Shown: positions 21,401 through 31,791 of the stretch, piece by piece
Numbering within the stretch: the stretch's first letter is position 1
Layout of the letters: every line of letters starts with the position of its first letter
Assembly: GCA_916613615.1 (NCBI GenBank)
Contig: OU744725.1
Coordinates: forward strand, 12,426,253 to 12,490,252
DNA from: Steromphala cineraria
Lineage: Eukaryota > Mollusca > Gastropoda > Trochida > Trochidae
Direction: 5' to 3'
DNA length: 64,000 bases
Program-made: the position numbers and the translations under genes
The notes under the pieces: generated by a model
The model's database searches: none
What the model was told of the DNA's origin: nothing
Seen by the model: only the letters and a program-made list of their open reading frames with translations

Positions 21401-24400
21401 GAATGTTGAACATACAGGTCCATGACATGTTAAGGAATATTTTGCGCATCCCTGCATATATTGCCAACTTCTTTGTTAATTCTATACTTCATATGGGTTC
21501 GATAGTGGCCTTGCATTATCAAGATGATAGCTTTTGATTTGTTTTGGCTGATTATTGGTGTGTAGGGGAGACCAGGGCAAAGCGCGCCCCCGGGGCAAAG
21601 TGACCACGCGTTATTTCTTCAAAACTATCGACAATGGAGTAATTTGTCATTATCAACGAATGAATGTAACTGTAATAAAGCGTTTTGAACCATGCTGGAA
21701 TAATTTGCCTGAGTTGTGCACACAGAATTTCAAATATTCGAAAAAACCCGATTTTACTATAAGGAACGGATATGTCTCAAATTCAAATATTTAACAAAAT
21801 ACAAAACGAAACATTAAATTCTCGTGCACATGTAACATGAATTGGTATCATTAATTCATTGAAGAATGAAATTTGTAATTACTCGCTTTAATGATTTTCT
21901 GTGATTTACACAACGAACGCTGCCCTTGATGGGGCAAAACGTGCCGGGGGGAGCGCTTTGCCCCATGTGTTATAAAATACATCTTTTTGGTTAACATATT
22001 GGTGTAAAAGTTATTAATTTTCATTTCTTAAGCAAATACTGTAAAGGTGAACTATAATTTTCATATCAGCATTCTGCTGTATTCTATAAAAATGAAATAT
22101 ACCATTTTACTTAAAGGGCTTAGTTTTGTTAAAGAAGGACGACAAGTAACAGTCACAAAAACATATTTTTCTGTTGTTTTTTAAATCATGAAAATATAAT
22201 TTATTGTATATAACTGTTCAACCCTAAACGATAAGCAAGTTTATGCCGTAATGCCAAGTTCGACACAAAATAAATGATGTTAATTCTTTAATTCGTCCAT
22301 ATAACCAATTCAATTCTTATTTTCTTTTATTTATTACTGGTTTTGATAGTCAATGACCTACATTTTCGTAGTTTAAAGAAATGTACATCTACCAACCATA
22401 ATGATATTTGGTCATTGAGAATATTGAACTTGTAGGTCCATGACATGTTAAGGAACATTTTGAACATCCTTGCATATATTGCCAACTTTTATATTAATTC
22501 TACCCTTTATATTAGTTCGATAGTTGCCTTGCTTCATCAAGATGATAGCTTTTGATTAGTATTGGCGGATTTAAGGTGTGTAGTATCTATTACATTCTGT
22601 ATTGTTTTTCACATGGGGCAAAGTGCCCAGGGGATTGGGCACTTTGCCCCAAACTACAGGGCAAAGCGCGCCCCCTTAATCAAATTACATTTACGTAAAT
22701 ATATCCATATTCCGACATGGTAGATTAAAAAAGCATATGCCATGTAACAGTCTATCTGACAAGTATTAGAGATATGGTTCAAGATGCATTCTGTACATAT
22801 CGGGGTGCCCACTAGACGCACTTTTATGTTAGGGGGCGCGCTTTGCCCTGGTCTCCCCTAATATCCATTACATTCTGTCTTGTTTTTCGAATGGGGCAAA
22901 GCGCCCAGGGGATTGGGCACTTTGCCCCAAACTACCGGGCAAAGCGCGCCCCCTTAATCAAAATATATTTACGTAAATATATCCTTATGCCGAAATGCTA
23001 GATTGAAAAAGAATGTGCCATGTAACAGTCTATGTGACAAGTATAAGAGATAGTGTGCAAGTTGCATTCTGTATATGTCGGGATGCCCACTAGACGCACT
23101 TAAATGTTAGGGGGCGCGCTTTGCCCTGGTCTCCCCTACTAGCAGAGAATCTCCTGTGATTGAGATTAGAATTATTCAAACCGACTTAAATCCATTTATC
23201 GCTTTCAATTATTAAGGCAGATTATAGTACTTACTTGGTAAAGTTTAGAATTCCCGTAATAACGAATCCCTCCAAAATCGGAGATATTTTTAGCTTGTAT
23301 TTTATCCAAGTCGAATCCGCCGTACTTGTGAGCTAAACTTGAGGTAAACACAATACGGCAATCTTCTCCAGACTCCTTCATAATGGGCAGCAAGTGTGCG
23401 ACTATCAGGAAGTGGCTGAGGTAATTAACCTGTAATCAAACAGACAGGTATTTTGATTATAAAAATTCGCCGCTAATTGCTGCAATATTGCCCAAACGGC
23501 GCTAAACAATAACTCACTCACTCACTGATTAGATAACCTAAAGGTCTTTTACATAGTTCAATTTTATCACAGAAGCTAATATAACTGTTTTGACCAAGCC
23601 CGAAATTCAGGTAGCTTTTGAGTGGTATGGAGACGAGTTTTAATGCTTATAGTGTTTTGCTCGGAGTTGCACCGTATCATTGCACGCATGGACAGTTTCC
23701 TACACTTACATAATTCAAGTCTGTGCCACTGACTTCGACACACAAACGTAAAATTCAAACGACGGTAAACGAAGTTCAGAGTTTCCTACCACCAAAACTC
23801 CCTGCAAATTTAAAGGATGAACAGGACTCTATGTTTCATCTATCTTACAGTTAAGAATGCGACGAGGTCATATTTCAGATTATATAATCGACAATTGTAC
23901 AAATTATTTCCTTAATTCGAATATAATACCTCAGCGCCAGGCAATAATATGTAAGCACCGATTATAACAAAGGCTTTCCGCGCCACCAATAGGATGTGGG
24001 TTCAATATCGAACGTGACTGCCCCGAAAAAATACAAAACAGGTACTTGTGTTTTTCGTGTCATTATAAACAACATTGTTACATTTTTCACTTTCTTAATG
24101 GCATGCATTTTTAAAGTAACGATTGTCGTCACTATCACATACAACAATTGCTTTTCATTACTGTCAATTTTTTGAAAACCTCTGTTCAGCAACATTGACA
24201 TTCTCTTTCTCCACATTCTGATTTGACCTCCGTTGCAATATAATCAGTTCTCGGGTTTTCGGCACATTCACCTTCAGGCAAACTTTGCTTCATACATTTT
24301 TCTGATAGCCAATGAAAAACCTCTGGCATGATTCCATTTTACGTGAACTTGTTCTGCTATGAAGACTCGAAGTGTAAATTGAATATTTAGATAAATCCTA

Positions 24401-27400
24401 GCTTTCCGAAAGCATAAGGAAACTACTAAAGCTTTCAGCATTTACTTTTGAAACAGCGTCGCTAATAGAACAAGTTACTTTGATTCGTTTCAATAAAGCT
24501 CCTCAATATCTAGCCCGAGACCTGCTCGTATTGGAAAAGAGGATTGATCAGATTTTTTTATAACTTTAGAGCTTCCCTGGGACGAGAATGCATCATAACG
24601 TGAATATTCTTACCTGAAACATTTTCTCATACCCGTCTTCCGAGTACTCTGCAATAGAATTATGTTCACGTCAAACAATATACCCTATCAAATGGAAAGT
24701 GGAAGTCATTAGTCATTAGTGTATGTTTCTTTTCATTTCGAACGTTCAAAAAATAATGTCTTAAGAAATTAAAAGTTATATTTTTTTGAAATTCTTTGTT
24801 CCAAAAAGAACATTTTATTTAATTGAATATTCAAGATAAAATATAACTTTGTTCAACTCTTTGTCAATAAGCTTATTTATTCCTTATCATATCATATGTG
24901 TCAGTTCTTTCACAATCTCATAGCGAGAAAATATGCCACAACGATTCCGTCAATATTTTTTTAATCAAATTACTTATCGTCTTACATCTCATCCTGTCTC
25001 AGAGTACGAACGTTACGCTAACTCCACTAATCTGTACACTGGGCTAAGAAGCTAGAGTCGCTTGCGCGGCTCGACTTTGAATATAGCCAATCAAAACATT
25101 TTCTCGTTGAAATTTTATCGAGAAGGTCGCGAGAAAATGTTTTGATTGGCTTATAGCTCAAGTCGGGCCGCGCGAGCAATTCTAGCTTCTGAGCCCAGGG
25201 TACAGATTAGTGGAGTTAGCGTAACGTTCGTACTCTGAGACAGGATGATTACATCTTTTACTGGTTTGTGTCTTAAAATAAATCAGTGAGTTCGCATCGC
25301 ACAAGGGAAGGGTCTCAATTCTTCTACAAGGAAACGGTGTTATATAACGTCGAAGGTTGAACCAACTTGTTTGCACTTAATGTACTACATTAAAAGTCCA
25401 GAATATGTTCAACTTGTCACAGAGGTAAGAAACACATAAAGCGAAAGTGAGTCACCTCTCTGATAGGAGAATACATATTCCGAATACTACGTAACAACTC
25501 TGAAATATGTTCAACCTACTACAGAGGTAACTTGGTAAGAAAGACATTATGTGAAAAGATTTGAGCATTCTCTCTGAGAGCAGAATGTTTACTCTAAGAT
25601 ATGTAAGAAGACCACACAGAAAGACCCTCTCTCCCACCCTTTTCCCCTAGGGTGAGCAAAGGGTAACACAAAAAAACACACTTGTTACAGAGATTACTTG
25701 GTAGGAAACACATTATATGAACATTTTTTAGACACATCTGTGAACAGAGCAAGTCTTTTCTAAAAACCTCCCCTCCCCACAGAGGCAGATCAAGCCACTG
25801 TTCTTATTAGACCAAGTCCGTTGGTTCCGGCAGTTTCCCCTGGCGGAAAAAAATTGCACCACAATCCATTTGAATCCTTTATAATTACAATACTTTCACA
25901 ATGCCTTTTTCATAATTCAGTTGCTAAAATGATTATTTGATTGGTAAGCTGAGTAAATTGTGTAGTGATTGCACAACTTTGGTTGTCTCCGATCAGGCAC
26001 CTCCAAGTCTACCTCACAAACTCGGCGAATAAGAACAAAGGCTCGATTAACATTTCATGACCTGATAGCGTCTGAGAGGAGAGAATGTTCTATAAGGTAA
26101 ATAAGACTAGATAGGATGACCCTCTCACCTACCCCTGTCCCCTAAAGCGAGCCCGGCGTTACATAATAACAGATGAAGTTTCCTGCCAGAGGATTTGAAG
26201 TCCTGGATAAACTGCATGGTAGATTTCAGCGACGAGAGGTCCAGCTTCATGAATTCCACCGGAAGTGACTCCTCCCGGATGTGACCTTCCTGCAGTTGAC
26301 CTCCAGTTTTAGCTTGCTGGTACTCCTCGTTCATACGTTGGATCGCCTGCAGGAAGAGTTATAAGTTATTGAAGTAACTGTACACACTGTTCTAAAACTC
26401 AAGTACAGTCCCTAGGCCCTTCGTTAGTCTGTGTGTGAAGGTTTTACGGTGACGTTGTTTGGTGTTAAGAATTTCGTAAAACAAGAACTAAAACAAATGC
26501 CTATCGATAAAGTATTATGTATATACAATGTCACTGAATTTCGATCTAAGGCTATCTTAAGAAAATTCACTGTATTGTAATGACAGGTCAACTCCGTGAA
26601 CGAGTAGCTATGAGTAGCGTTTTGTCTCTACCTCATTTCCTCATCGAAACAGACAATTAGTTAATGTATCAAGATGGATTCGAACATCTTTGTTTCAAAA
26701 CGGAAGTACGATCAAATGATTTGCAATGTTATTAGGGATCCTCGATGTACTAAAGGTATATCGTATAGGTTTTGAATGCTATGGAATGTTTACATAAATG
26801 TTTAAAATTGTATCGAAAATTTATAGAAATGTAGTTCAAAAGTTATAAATTGTGAACGGAAATGTTACGAAATGTATCGAAGATGTACAACAAGGCAGCC
26901 CAGCTTACAAACTTAAGTTGTGAGGACGTTGTAACAACGTTAGGTTTACGTTAGCCAAACATCAAAATAGAACGTTTCCGAAACGTCCCTTGTGTGGAGA
27001 CGAAATAACGACACGACCTAAAACTGTTCCGACAACGTTCAAGTTAAAACGTATAACAACGTCCCTTGTGTTGAGTCGAAATAACGACACGACCTAGAAA
27101 TGCCCCGACAACGTTCAAGTTAAAACGCCACAAAATCGTCCCCTGAACTCACCCCAGTGGCTCTCTCCTCCGATCTACAGGCTATGATCACCGAAGCTCC
27201 CATCATCGCTATCTGTTTGGCCGTTTCATAGCCGATGCCTGTAAATATATTCAGTGGTGATGGTTTATTTTCGCAAGGTCATACCATATATTAAATAGTA
27301 CATGAACACAATTGTTTGCTAGGTTAAACGGCATAATTCAGTTTCATATCTAATCACATTTTACTCCGTGAACATCGGCCTAGTTCCGAGGAATAAAAGT

Positions 27401-30400
27401 TTTCAAAAAATATTAACTCTATCGAGATTCGAACTTAATAATTCTTGAGGTTTTCTCCCCACTAGGTCCGACCGCAGGCCCGTAGGTCGCATGTCCTTAC
27501 GTTTACCCAGCTTACCAACCACAAGCTGCCGAAAATAGGTCGTATCAAGCTCGGGATTAACTCCTGTTATCCATGCTTTGAAAATGATCTCCGCCAGCGG
27601 TCTTATAAGCAAGACGATGTGATTGGTCCCCTAACGACTGGTTTTCGGCTGCACTAAACTGGTAAAAACATCCGAGGTACGGGGGGTGCGGTGTGACCGA
27701 ATGTAGAGGATTTCATATCTCCTTGGAGCTAATATTTTGAATATTTTATTCCTCGGAACCAAGTTTAGGTCGATCGAATCAGACAGTAAATTGCCTTTTA
27801 AAGAAACAATTAGTGACGTTTCGTAATATCTTCATTTCACTATAACAGTAATAACAACATTGTAAAGGCTTATTAATAACACATTGAGACAAAAGGATAG
27901 TAACAAAAACAAAATCTGTCTTAAAACTTCATTTTGAAAACACAACTTCATGTTTGTCGATGATTCAGTTCAAGTTAGATAGTACATCAACATATTCCCC
28001 AAACAATTTTGACCTCCCGTCCCACACAAACTCTGGCGGCCACAACACGTAGTAGTATTCATAATTGAAAATGACAGTGTCATCATGTACCCAGTGACCT
28101 TTTATTCATTCATGCAGTCATTTCATCATTCTATGTCGAAAATATGCGTGTATTGAGGCATTCACACTCTCAAACAAGTCAAACACAGAAAGGCGGCTTT
28201 TGTAGACTGCCTGTCGCGTATAATAGACGGACTATTAACTTTCATGTTCGGGTGAACTCGAGGACAATACACTAGTTTACATTTTACACATGTCAATCAT
28301 AAACCGTTCATGACAAGACAGGGGGTTCATCTCTCTTTACAATCTGTTTGAGGAAATTGGGGGGGGGGGGGGGGGGGGGGGGGGAGGATCGCAGAAAACA
28401 ATCAGCATTTCAGCTGTCAACAAATAATCGATTGAAAGTTAAAGGCGCAGTAGCACGCTTTTAGGGGGAATATAAGGTGATGTCAGAGGAAAATGAAAAC
28501 AAATGGAATTGAATGTATTTAAACTTACTAAAGCGGTAATAAACACATATATAACGTAAAATTCAGCCATGCGATTCATTTTTCTTAAACAAAATTAATT
28601 AAAAATGTTCACACAAAAATGACCGCCATCTGACTTTACCTGAATCTTTATAATTTGTCCTCTGACTATGGATGATTGGTTTGTGTAATGAGATTTTTGA
28701 CACTATCACAATAATACATTTAGCATTAACGTACAATTATCAGTGGAAAATTTTGAATTGAAAATTAAAAAAAAGGCGCTACTGTCCCTATTCTTTTAAA
28801 AAAGAACATTCATTATGCTTCTTTTGTTAAATATATATCATATATCATAGTGTATCCTGCTTTTACTTCAATCTTGGCTATTTATCTCACCACAAAAGGT
28901 GATACAAAAGGGTTAAAACATCATTTCTTTGTTAATGTAATAATAATTGAATTAGTAATTCATAACATTTGTCAAAGCAGTATCGTCAACTTCCAGAATG
29001 ACATTTATATTTTTCATTTCAACCTAAGGTTGATTGTGACAATGATTATCTGTTATCAAATGTTTGACATAAGCATCCGTTACGTTTTTAGGCAAGCAAG
29101 TTTAAGAATACTATTGAATCGCAGTGTTTATGTCTTATGATAGGTCTCAGGAAACCTCTATTTGAAATTGATAATTAAGGATAAGAGTTAAACGTTGTTT
29201 TCCAAGATTGGTTATCAAACTTTGGGTATCCGATATTGGTTATCAAAGGTTGGGTATCTGAGGGTGGTTATCAGATGTCGATTATCAGAGGTTGGAATTT
29301 TGAGATTGGTTATCAGAATTCGGTTATCCGATGTCGGTTGAAAAAGATTGGTTATAAAATGTCGGTTATCAGAGGATAGGTATGGGATGTCGGTTCTCAG
29401 TAGTGCTTGGTTTACAGATTTCGGCATTTTTTTTCCGACTACCCCTGCACTTTGCATAGGTACAATACAGATCAGACGAACTTCAAGGAAGAAGAATGCA
29501 CATTGCGAAGATAACAACGATGGAAACAATGGCAAATAATGGACTAAGTATATCAAACCAAAAAGATAAGTATTACTCCATTTATTCACTTATCAATACA
29601 TTTTAACATAACTTCACTAATAAACTATAAATACAAATACAATTCAATCACAATTATTCAACTACAATTTCATTTTTTTTCACAATTAAAAATTCCATTT
29701 CAAATAACACCTAAAGCTTTTTACCTCAACTTTTCAAATCTTACTCTAATATGATAATAATAAAATAAAATATAATTTCCCATACACACTATTTTTTTTA
29801 TCTCTTTCAGGTACCACTTCATCCCACGGCAATTAACAAATTTATTTACAATTTATAAAATCGATTTATTGACAGAGGTTGTTTTTTAGAGATTGGTTAT
29901 CAGCAGAGTTTTGTTATTTTATGTCGGTTGTCAGAGGTTGGTTATCAGATGTTATCAGATTTTGGTTATCAGATTTTGGTTATCAGATGTCGGTTATCAC
30001 AGTTTGGTTATCAGATGTTATCATATTGGTATGTTAAAGTTTCTCATTACGTTTACACTCTAAAACAACAGAGGTTTCTCGGGTCGAATTTTCAAACTTC
30101 AATATCAGTACATCGAAAACTTGTTTAAATCGTCGATAAGAAATGAAAAGAATGACACGGTCTGAATATTATGGTTATGTGATTATGATAAGCATTATTA
30201 CGGTATTGCGACGTGACCACGTACATGTATATATATATCGGCTTCTGTACAGTGACGTCTCTAGCTGTTAATTCCGGTTGAGGGGTCTAGTAATTTTCAT
30301 AATGGATTCATTGTCAATTTCACATGTGACATGAAATTAGTTTTATTGAAATTTTCTGCCAGCTTAATTTGTTCTCCAAATCGGCGTCTGAAAACTCGGC

Positions 30401-31791
30401 ACAATCACAACTGATTACCATTTAATATGTCTGCGGTCTGTGAATTATAAATAAAATCGTTAAGAAGGTATGGGATAATGAATCACTGTGCTCATAAAGT
30501 ATCATGTAATCTGATGAATGCATGCATGATGTCAGTTCATTTTAATACTGAAATCGTTTGAGGAAATCTTATCCCACGATCACAGAGGAGTTAATCGTGA
30601 GTACATGATTTGTGAATTCAGATATTAACAATATATGATGATATGCATAAAATCGTTGCAATAAAAATCATAAAGCCTATATTTGAAGAAACATATCATA
30701 TTGGTTAGTTCTCCACCAAACCCTTTCCGCCAAACGTTATGTATTTACTTATAAACAAAACCTTTCTCAGAAAACCGTACCATGGTATACTGATATGTTC
30801 ATAACATATAATCTGTTTTTCTACTAGCATAAGAGCACATCATATATTGACAAAATCAACATCAGTCAATTATCAAAGACACAGCTATGCTTTTATTTTT
30901 AATCATGTTTTAGATTAAAGAGGATGTCTAAATAGACTACTCATATCAAATTAACATTTCGATATTTTTTATATCTTTTTGCGAATTTAATTGAAATATT
31001 TTATGAATTATGTACACCCACTAATTAAAAATATTCACTATCAATAACGCAAATCATGTCCATCGATAAAACAGTACAATCCAGCTATTTCTTAAGGAAA
31101 GTTAATTTTCAAGGTACATTTCCATGCATGCATATATGAATGATATTCAAACATTGTTGAAACCGTTAATATGACAAAAAATATATAGGAATTGTAAAGA
31201 AAACCCGTTAAAATTAATATATTAACCAACGGAAAAGTTATATGAGAATAAAATTAATTTTTGAGAAAACATCGATTTTCGGACGTGATAGTTTACATTA
31301 CATAAATTACTTAAAATGAATCAAATGGTATTTATCTTCATTGTCAAATGACTCATTGCCTGATTTATCATATTTTTAAAGCAAAACCACCTGTAAAAGT
31401 AGAAATTCAATTGGTATGTGTGATTGGCCAAGTGGATAACCTATAGGGACAGGTAGTGACTCGTGTCTGACCTGGTTTGAATCTCCTACTTTCGTAAAAG
31501 TACATGGATCGGAATAATGTAGATGGTGACCCGAAAAATACGGATATGACGATTATTAATTCAAAGGATAATTTTTAAAAAACCGTATTTAAATAACAAG
31601 TGACTTAATTATACTAATTACTAATACAAAATAAATAAAAAAAACTATTTTCAATCTGTCAGACCTTCAACCGATCCCCATTCTTTAATTTATGAAATAT
31701 ATAGAATAAACCTACCTGTATTGCCCCCTGTGACCACGACGACCTTTGACCTCGGGAGAGTAATCACAGGAAAGCTCGGCGAAGCTCCCAT
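18322..31791 (-). CDS. Short-chain dehydrogenase/reductase (retinol dehydrogenase/WWOX-like SDR), 8 coding exons
   Basis: Complete gene assembled by hand; joined exons encode 330 residues. Coding exons (minus): 31791-31716, 27238-27153, 26346-26133, 24648-24614, 23429-23235, 20345-20195, 19926-19800, 18430-18322. Every intron is GT-AG and phases agree at each junction (1,0,1,0,0,1,2). The cofactor site is TGGNTGIG (residues 21-28), followed by LDLSS and CNAG. Catalytic residues are Asn139 in QVNYLSHF, Ser167/168 in VFTSS and Tyr195-x-x-x-Lys199 in RYYGNSKLYQ. HPGAVATEL and the DxYLVDCK-type tail are typical of the retinol dehydrogenase/DHRS/WWOX branch. Expected activity is NAD(P)-dependent oxidation or reduction of a lipid-like alcohol or carbonyl; the substrate is inferred, not shown. 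There is no N-terminal membrane helix; MGASPS fits the N-myristoylation pattern. Length is normal for the family. Confidence 0.93.
19151..19499. mobile_element. TTAA-type MITE (family 2) in SDR intron 7
   Basis: Left AGGGGCAAGAGCACGTTTTA and AAGGTGATGTCAGGGAAATG; right AGTGCTACTGCTCCTTTAA. About 350 bp, non-coding, inverted termini. The right TTAA is intact, the left is diverged. Confidence 0.75.
19800..19926 (-). CDS. SDR coding exon 7 (residues 253-294 plus two bases)
   Basis: Acceptor TTTTTTCACAG, donor GTACGT. Encodes VRTPLNGATTLIDAAV and CDVYLVDCK, equivalent to the TPxQGA and GKYFxDC segments of retinol dehydrogenases. Confidence 0.93.
20195..20345 (-). CDS. SDR coding exon 6 (residues 203-252 plus one base)
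   Basis: Acceptor TTTGCTTTCAG, donor GTGAGT. Encodes LARRLKGSDVTVTSFHPGAV, the strand and loop after the active site that close over the substrate. Confidence 0.92.
20538..23136. mobile_element. Outer copy of a TA-flanked TIR transposon (family GGGGCAAAG), carrying a nested copy
   Basis: Starts GGGGAGACCAGGGCAAAGCG after TA (20536-20537), ends CGCTTTGCCCTGGTCTCCCC before TA (23137-23138). Terminal inverted repeats of 27 bp. Without the nested copy it is about 1.3 kb. Internal palindromic modules built on GGGGCAAAG / CTTTGCCCC occur at 20908-20942, near 22890-22930 and elsewhere. There is no transposase ORF, so it is non-autonomous. TA duplication fits Tc1/mariner-like mobilisation (inference). 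It lies in SDR intron 5. Confidence 0.85.
21565..22858. mobile_element. Inner, self-nested copy of the same TA-flanked transposon
   Basis: Identical terminal repeats, TA at 21563-21564 and 22859-22860, 1294 bp. Removing it plus one TA makes the outer copy read GTGTGTAATATCCATTACAT, which aligns base for base with GTGTGTAGTATCTATTACAT inside the inner copy. This shows insertion of the element into its own relative. Confidence 0.88.
23235..23429 (-). CDS. SDR coding exon 5 (residues 138-202), catalytic exon
   Basis: Acceptor TTTGATTACAG, donor GTAAGT, exactly 65 codons, phase 0 at both ends. Contains VNYLSHF, RIVFTSS and YYGNSK, thus catalytic Asn, Ser, Tyr and Lys. Confidence 0.95.
24614..24648 (-). 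CDS. SDR coding exon 4, 35-bp microexon (residues 126-137)
   Basis: Acceptor ATTCTATTGCAG, donor GTAAGA. Encodes (E)YSEDGYEKMFQ, the DG-E-FQ segment that always precedes the catalytic Asn strand in this family. With it the NAG-to-DG spacing is 10 residues, as in relatives; without it the frame breaks. Confidence 0.9.
24989..25248. mobile_element. ~260-bp hairpin MITE with 7-8-bp target duplication (SDR intron 3)
   Basis: Left TCATCCTGTCTCAGAGTACG, right CGTACTCTGAGACAGGATGA; arms of roughly 110 bp with an AATCAAAACATTTTCTCG inner pair. Flanked by TTACATC at 24982-24988 and 25249-25255 (TTACATCT with the ambiguous base). Duplication length suggests an hAT-like origin. Confidence 0.8.
25385..25735. 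repeat. Diverged tandem repeats and a decayed copy of the SDR exon 3 edge
   Basis: AATATGTTCAAC...ACAGAGGTAA, GGTAAGAAA-ACA and AGAATGTTTACTC motifs repeat at roughly 110-120 bp. Within it, 25605-25665 resembles the exon 3/intron 3 boundary at 26085-26160 (shared GACCCTCTC, CCC(T)AGGG/CCCCTAAAG layout, then GTAACA). Confidence 0.4.
25766..26086. mobile_element. MITE family 1, nearly full copy (SDR intron 3)
   Basis: Left CCCTCCCCACAGAGGCAGAT then GTTCTTATTAGACC; right GAACAAAGGCTCGATTAACA and TTTCATGACCTGATAGCG with AGAGGAGAGAATG. Its right end stops about 45 bases from SDR exon 3. Confidence 0.7.
26133..26346 (-). CDS. SDR coding exon 3 (residues 55-125 plus one base)
   Basis: Acceptor CTCTTCCTGCAG, donor GTAGGT. 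Encodes FMKLDLSS (adenine-binding Asp) and LLLCNAG. An overlapping GTGAGA four bases on would give the wrong phase for exon 4, so the GTAGGT donor is preferred. Confidence 0.88.
26985..27126. repeat. Two ~70-bp tandem copies next to SDR exon 2
   Basis: ACGTCCCTTGTGT(G/T)GAG, CGAAATAACGACACGACCTA and CCGACAACGTTCAAGTTAAA occur twice in a row. Confidence 0.7.
27153..27238 (-). CDS. SDR coding exon 2 (residues 26-54)
   Basis: Acceptor ATATATTTACAG, donor GTGAGT. Completes the glycine-rich motif (GIGYETAK) and encodes ASVIIACRS, the second strand with the cofactor-selecting Cys-Arg. Ends in phase 0. Confidence 0.92.
27377..27786. mobile_element. TIR element of the CAGTCT/CCGAGGAATAAAA family (family 4), SDR intron 1
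   Basis: Left CGGCCTAGTTCCGAGGAATA; right TATTCCTCGGAACCAAGTTT, AGGTCGATCGAATCAGACAG. The interior has an internal motif CTCTATCGAGATTCGAAC also present in the 57877-58315 relative. The left boundary is approximate. Confidence 0.6.
28359..28384. repeat. Uninterrupted run of 26 G
   Basis: Homopolymer within SDR intron 1, followed by AGG. Could form quadruplex structure; its exact length is suspect in most sequencing chemistries. Confidence 0.9.
28443..28789. mobile_element. TTAA-type MITE (family 2), SDR intron 1
   Basis: Left TTAAAGGCGCAGTAGCACGC and AAGGTGATGTCAGAGGAAAA; right AAAGGCGCTACTGTCCCT. About 347 bp, non-coding. Confidence 0.75.
29200..29400. repeat. Minisatellite, ~16-17-bp GGTTATC units (block 1)
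   Basis: About a dozen degenerate copies of a unit close to TTGGTTATCAGATGTCGG. Lies in SDR intron 1. Short ORFs across it are a by-product of the periodic sequence. Confidence 0.8.
29880..30035. repeat. Minisatellite, GGTTATC units (block 2)
   Basis: Same unit as block 1 (TTGGTTATCAGATTTTGG, TCGGTTATCA), separated from it by 480 bp of AT-rich DNA that lacks the unit. Confidence 0.8.
31418..31488 (+). other. tRNA-like relic or SINE head
   Basis: TGGCCAAGTGG at 31425-31435 fits the Pol III A-box consensus at every position; GGTTTGAATCTCC at 31474-31486 is a B box with one mismatch, 49 bases downstream. I could not fold a convincing cloverleaf, so this is a tRNA-derived fragment rather than a tRNA gene. 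It lies in SDR intron 1, opposite to the gene. Confidence 0.35.
31716..31791 (-). CDS. SDR coding exon 1 (residues 1-25 plus one base)
   Basis: Starts ATGGGAGCTTCG, ends in ACAG before donor GTAGGT. Encodes the start and first half of the TGGNTGIG cofactor motif. Phase 1 intron follows. An acceptor-like TTGTTTCCAG upstream (about 31874-31883) hints at a 5' UTR intron. Confidence 0.9.

Noticed and set aside
20450..21794. Two similar ORFs containing a GDQGKARPRGKVTTRYFF peptide
   Set aside because: They are translations of the transposon terminal repeat at the two left ends of the nested element.
26121..26128. GTGAGA as the donor of SDR exon 3
   Set aside because: It would give a phase 2 junction that does not join to the 35-bp exon; GTAGGT four bases earlier restores the frame and family motif.
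29215..29589. 124-codon minus-strand ORF with repeated DNRHLIT peptide
   Set aside because: Reads through the GGTTATC minisatellite; the N-terminal part lies in unrelated AT-rich intron.
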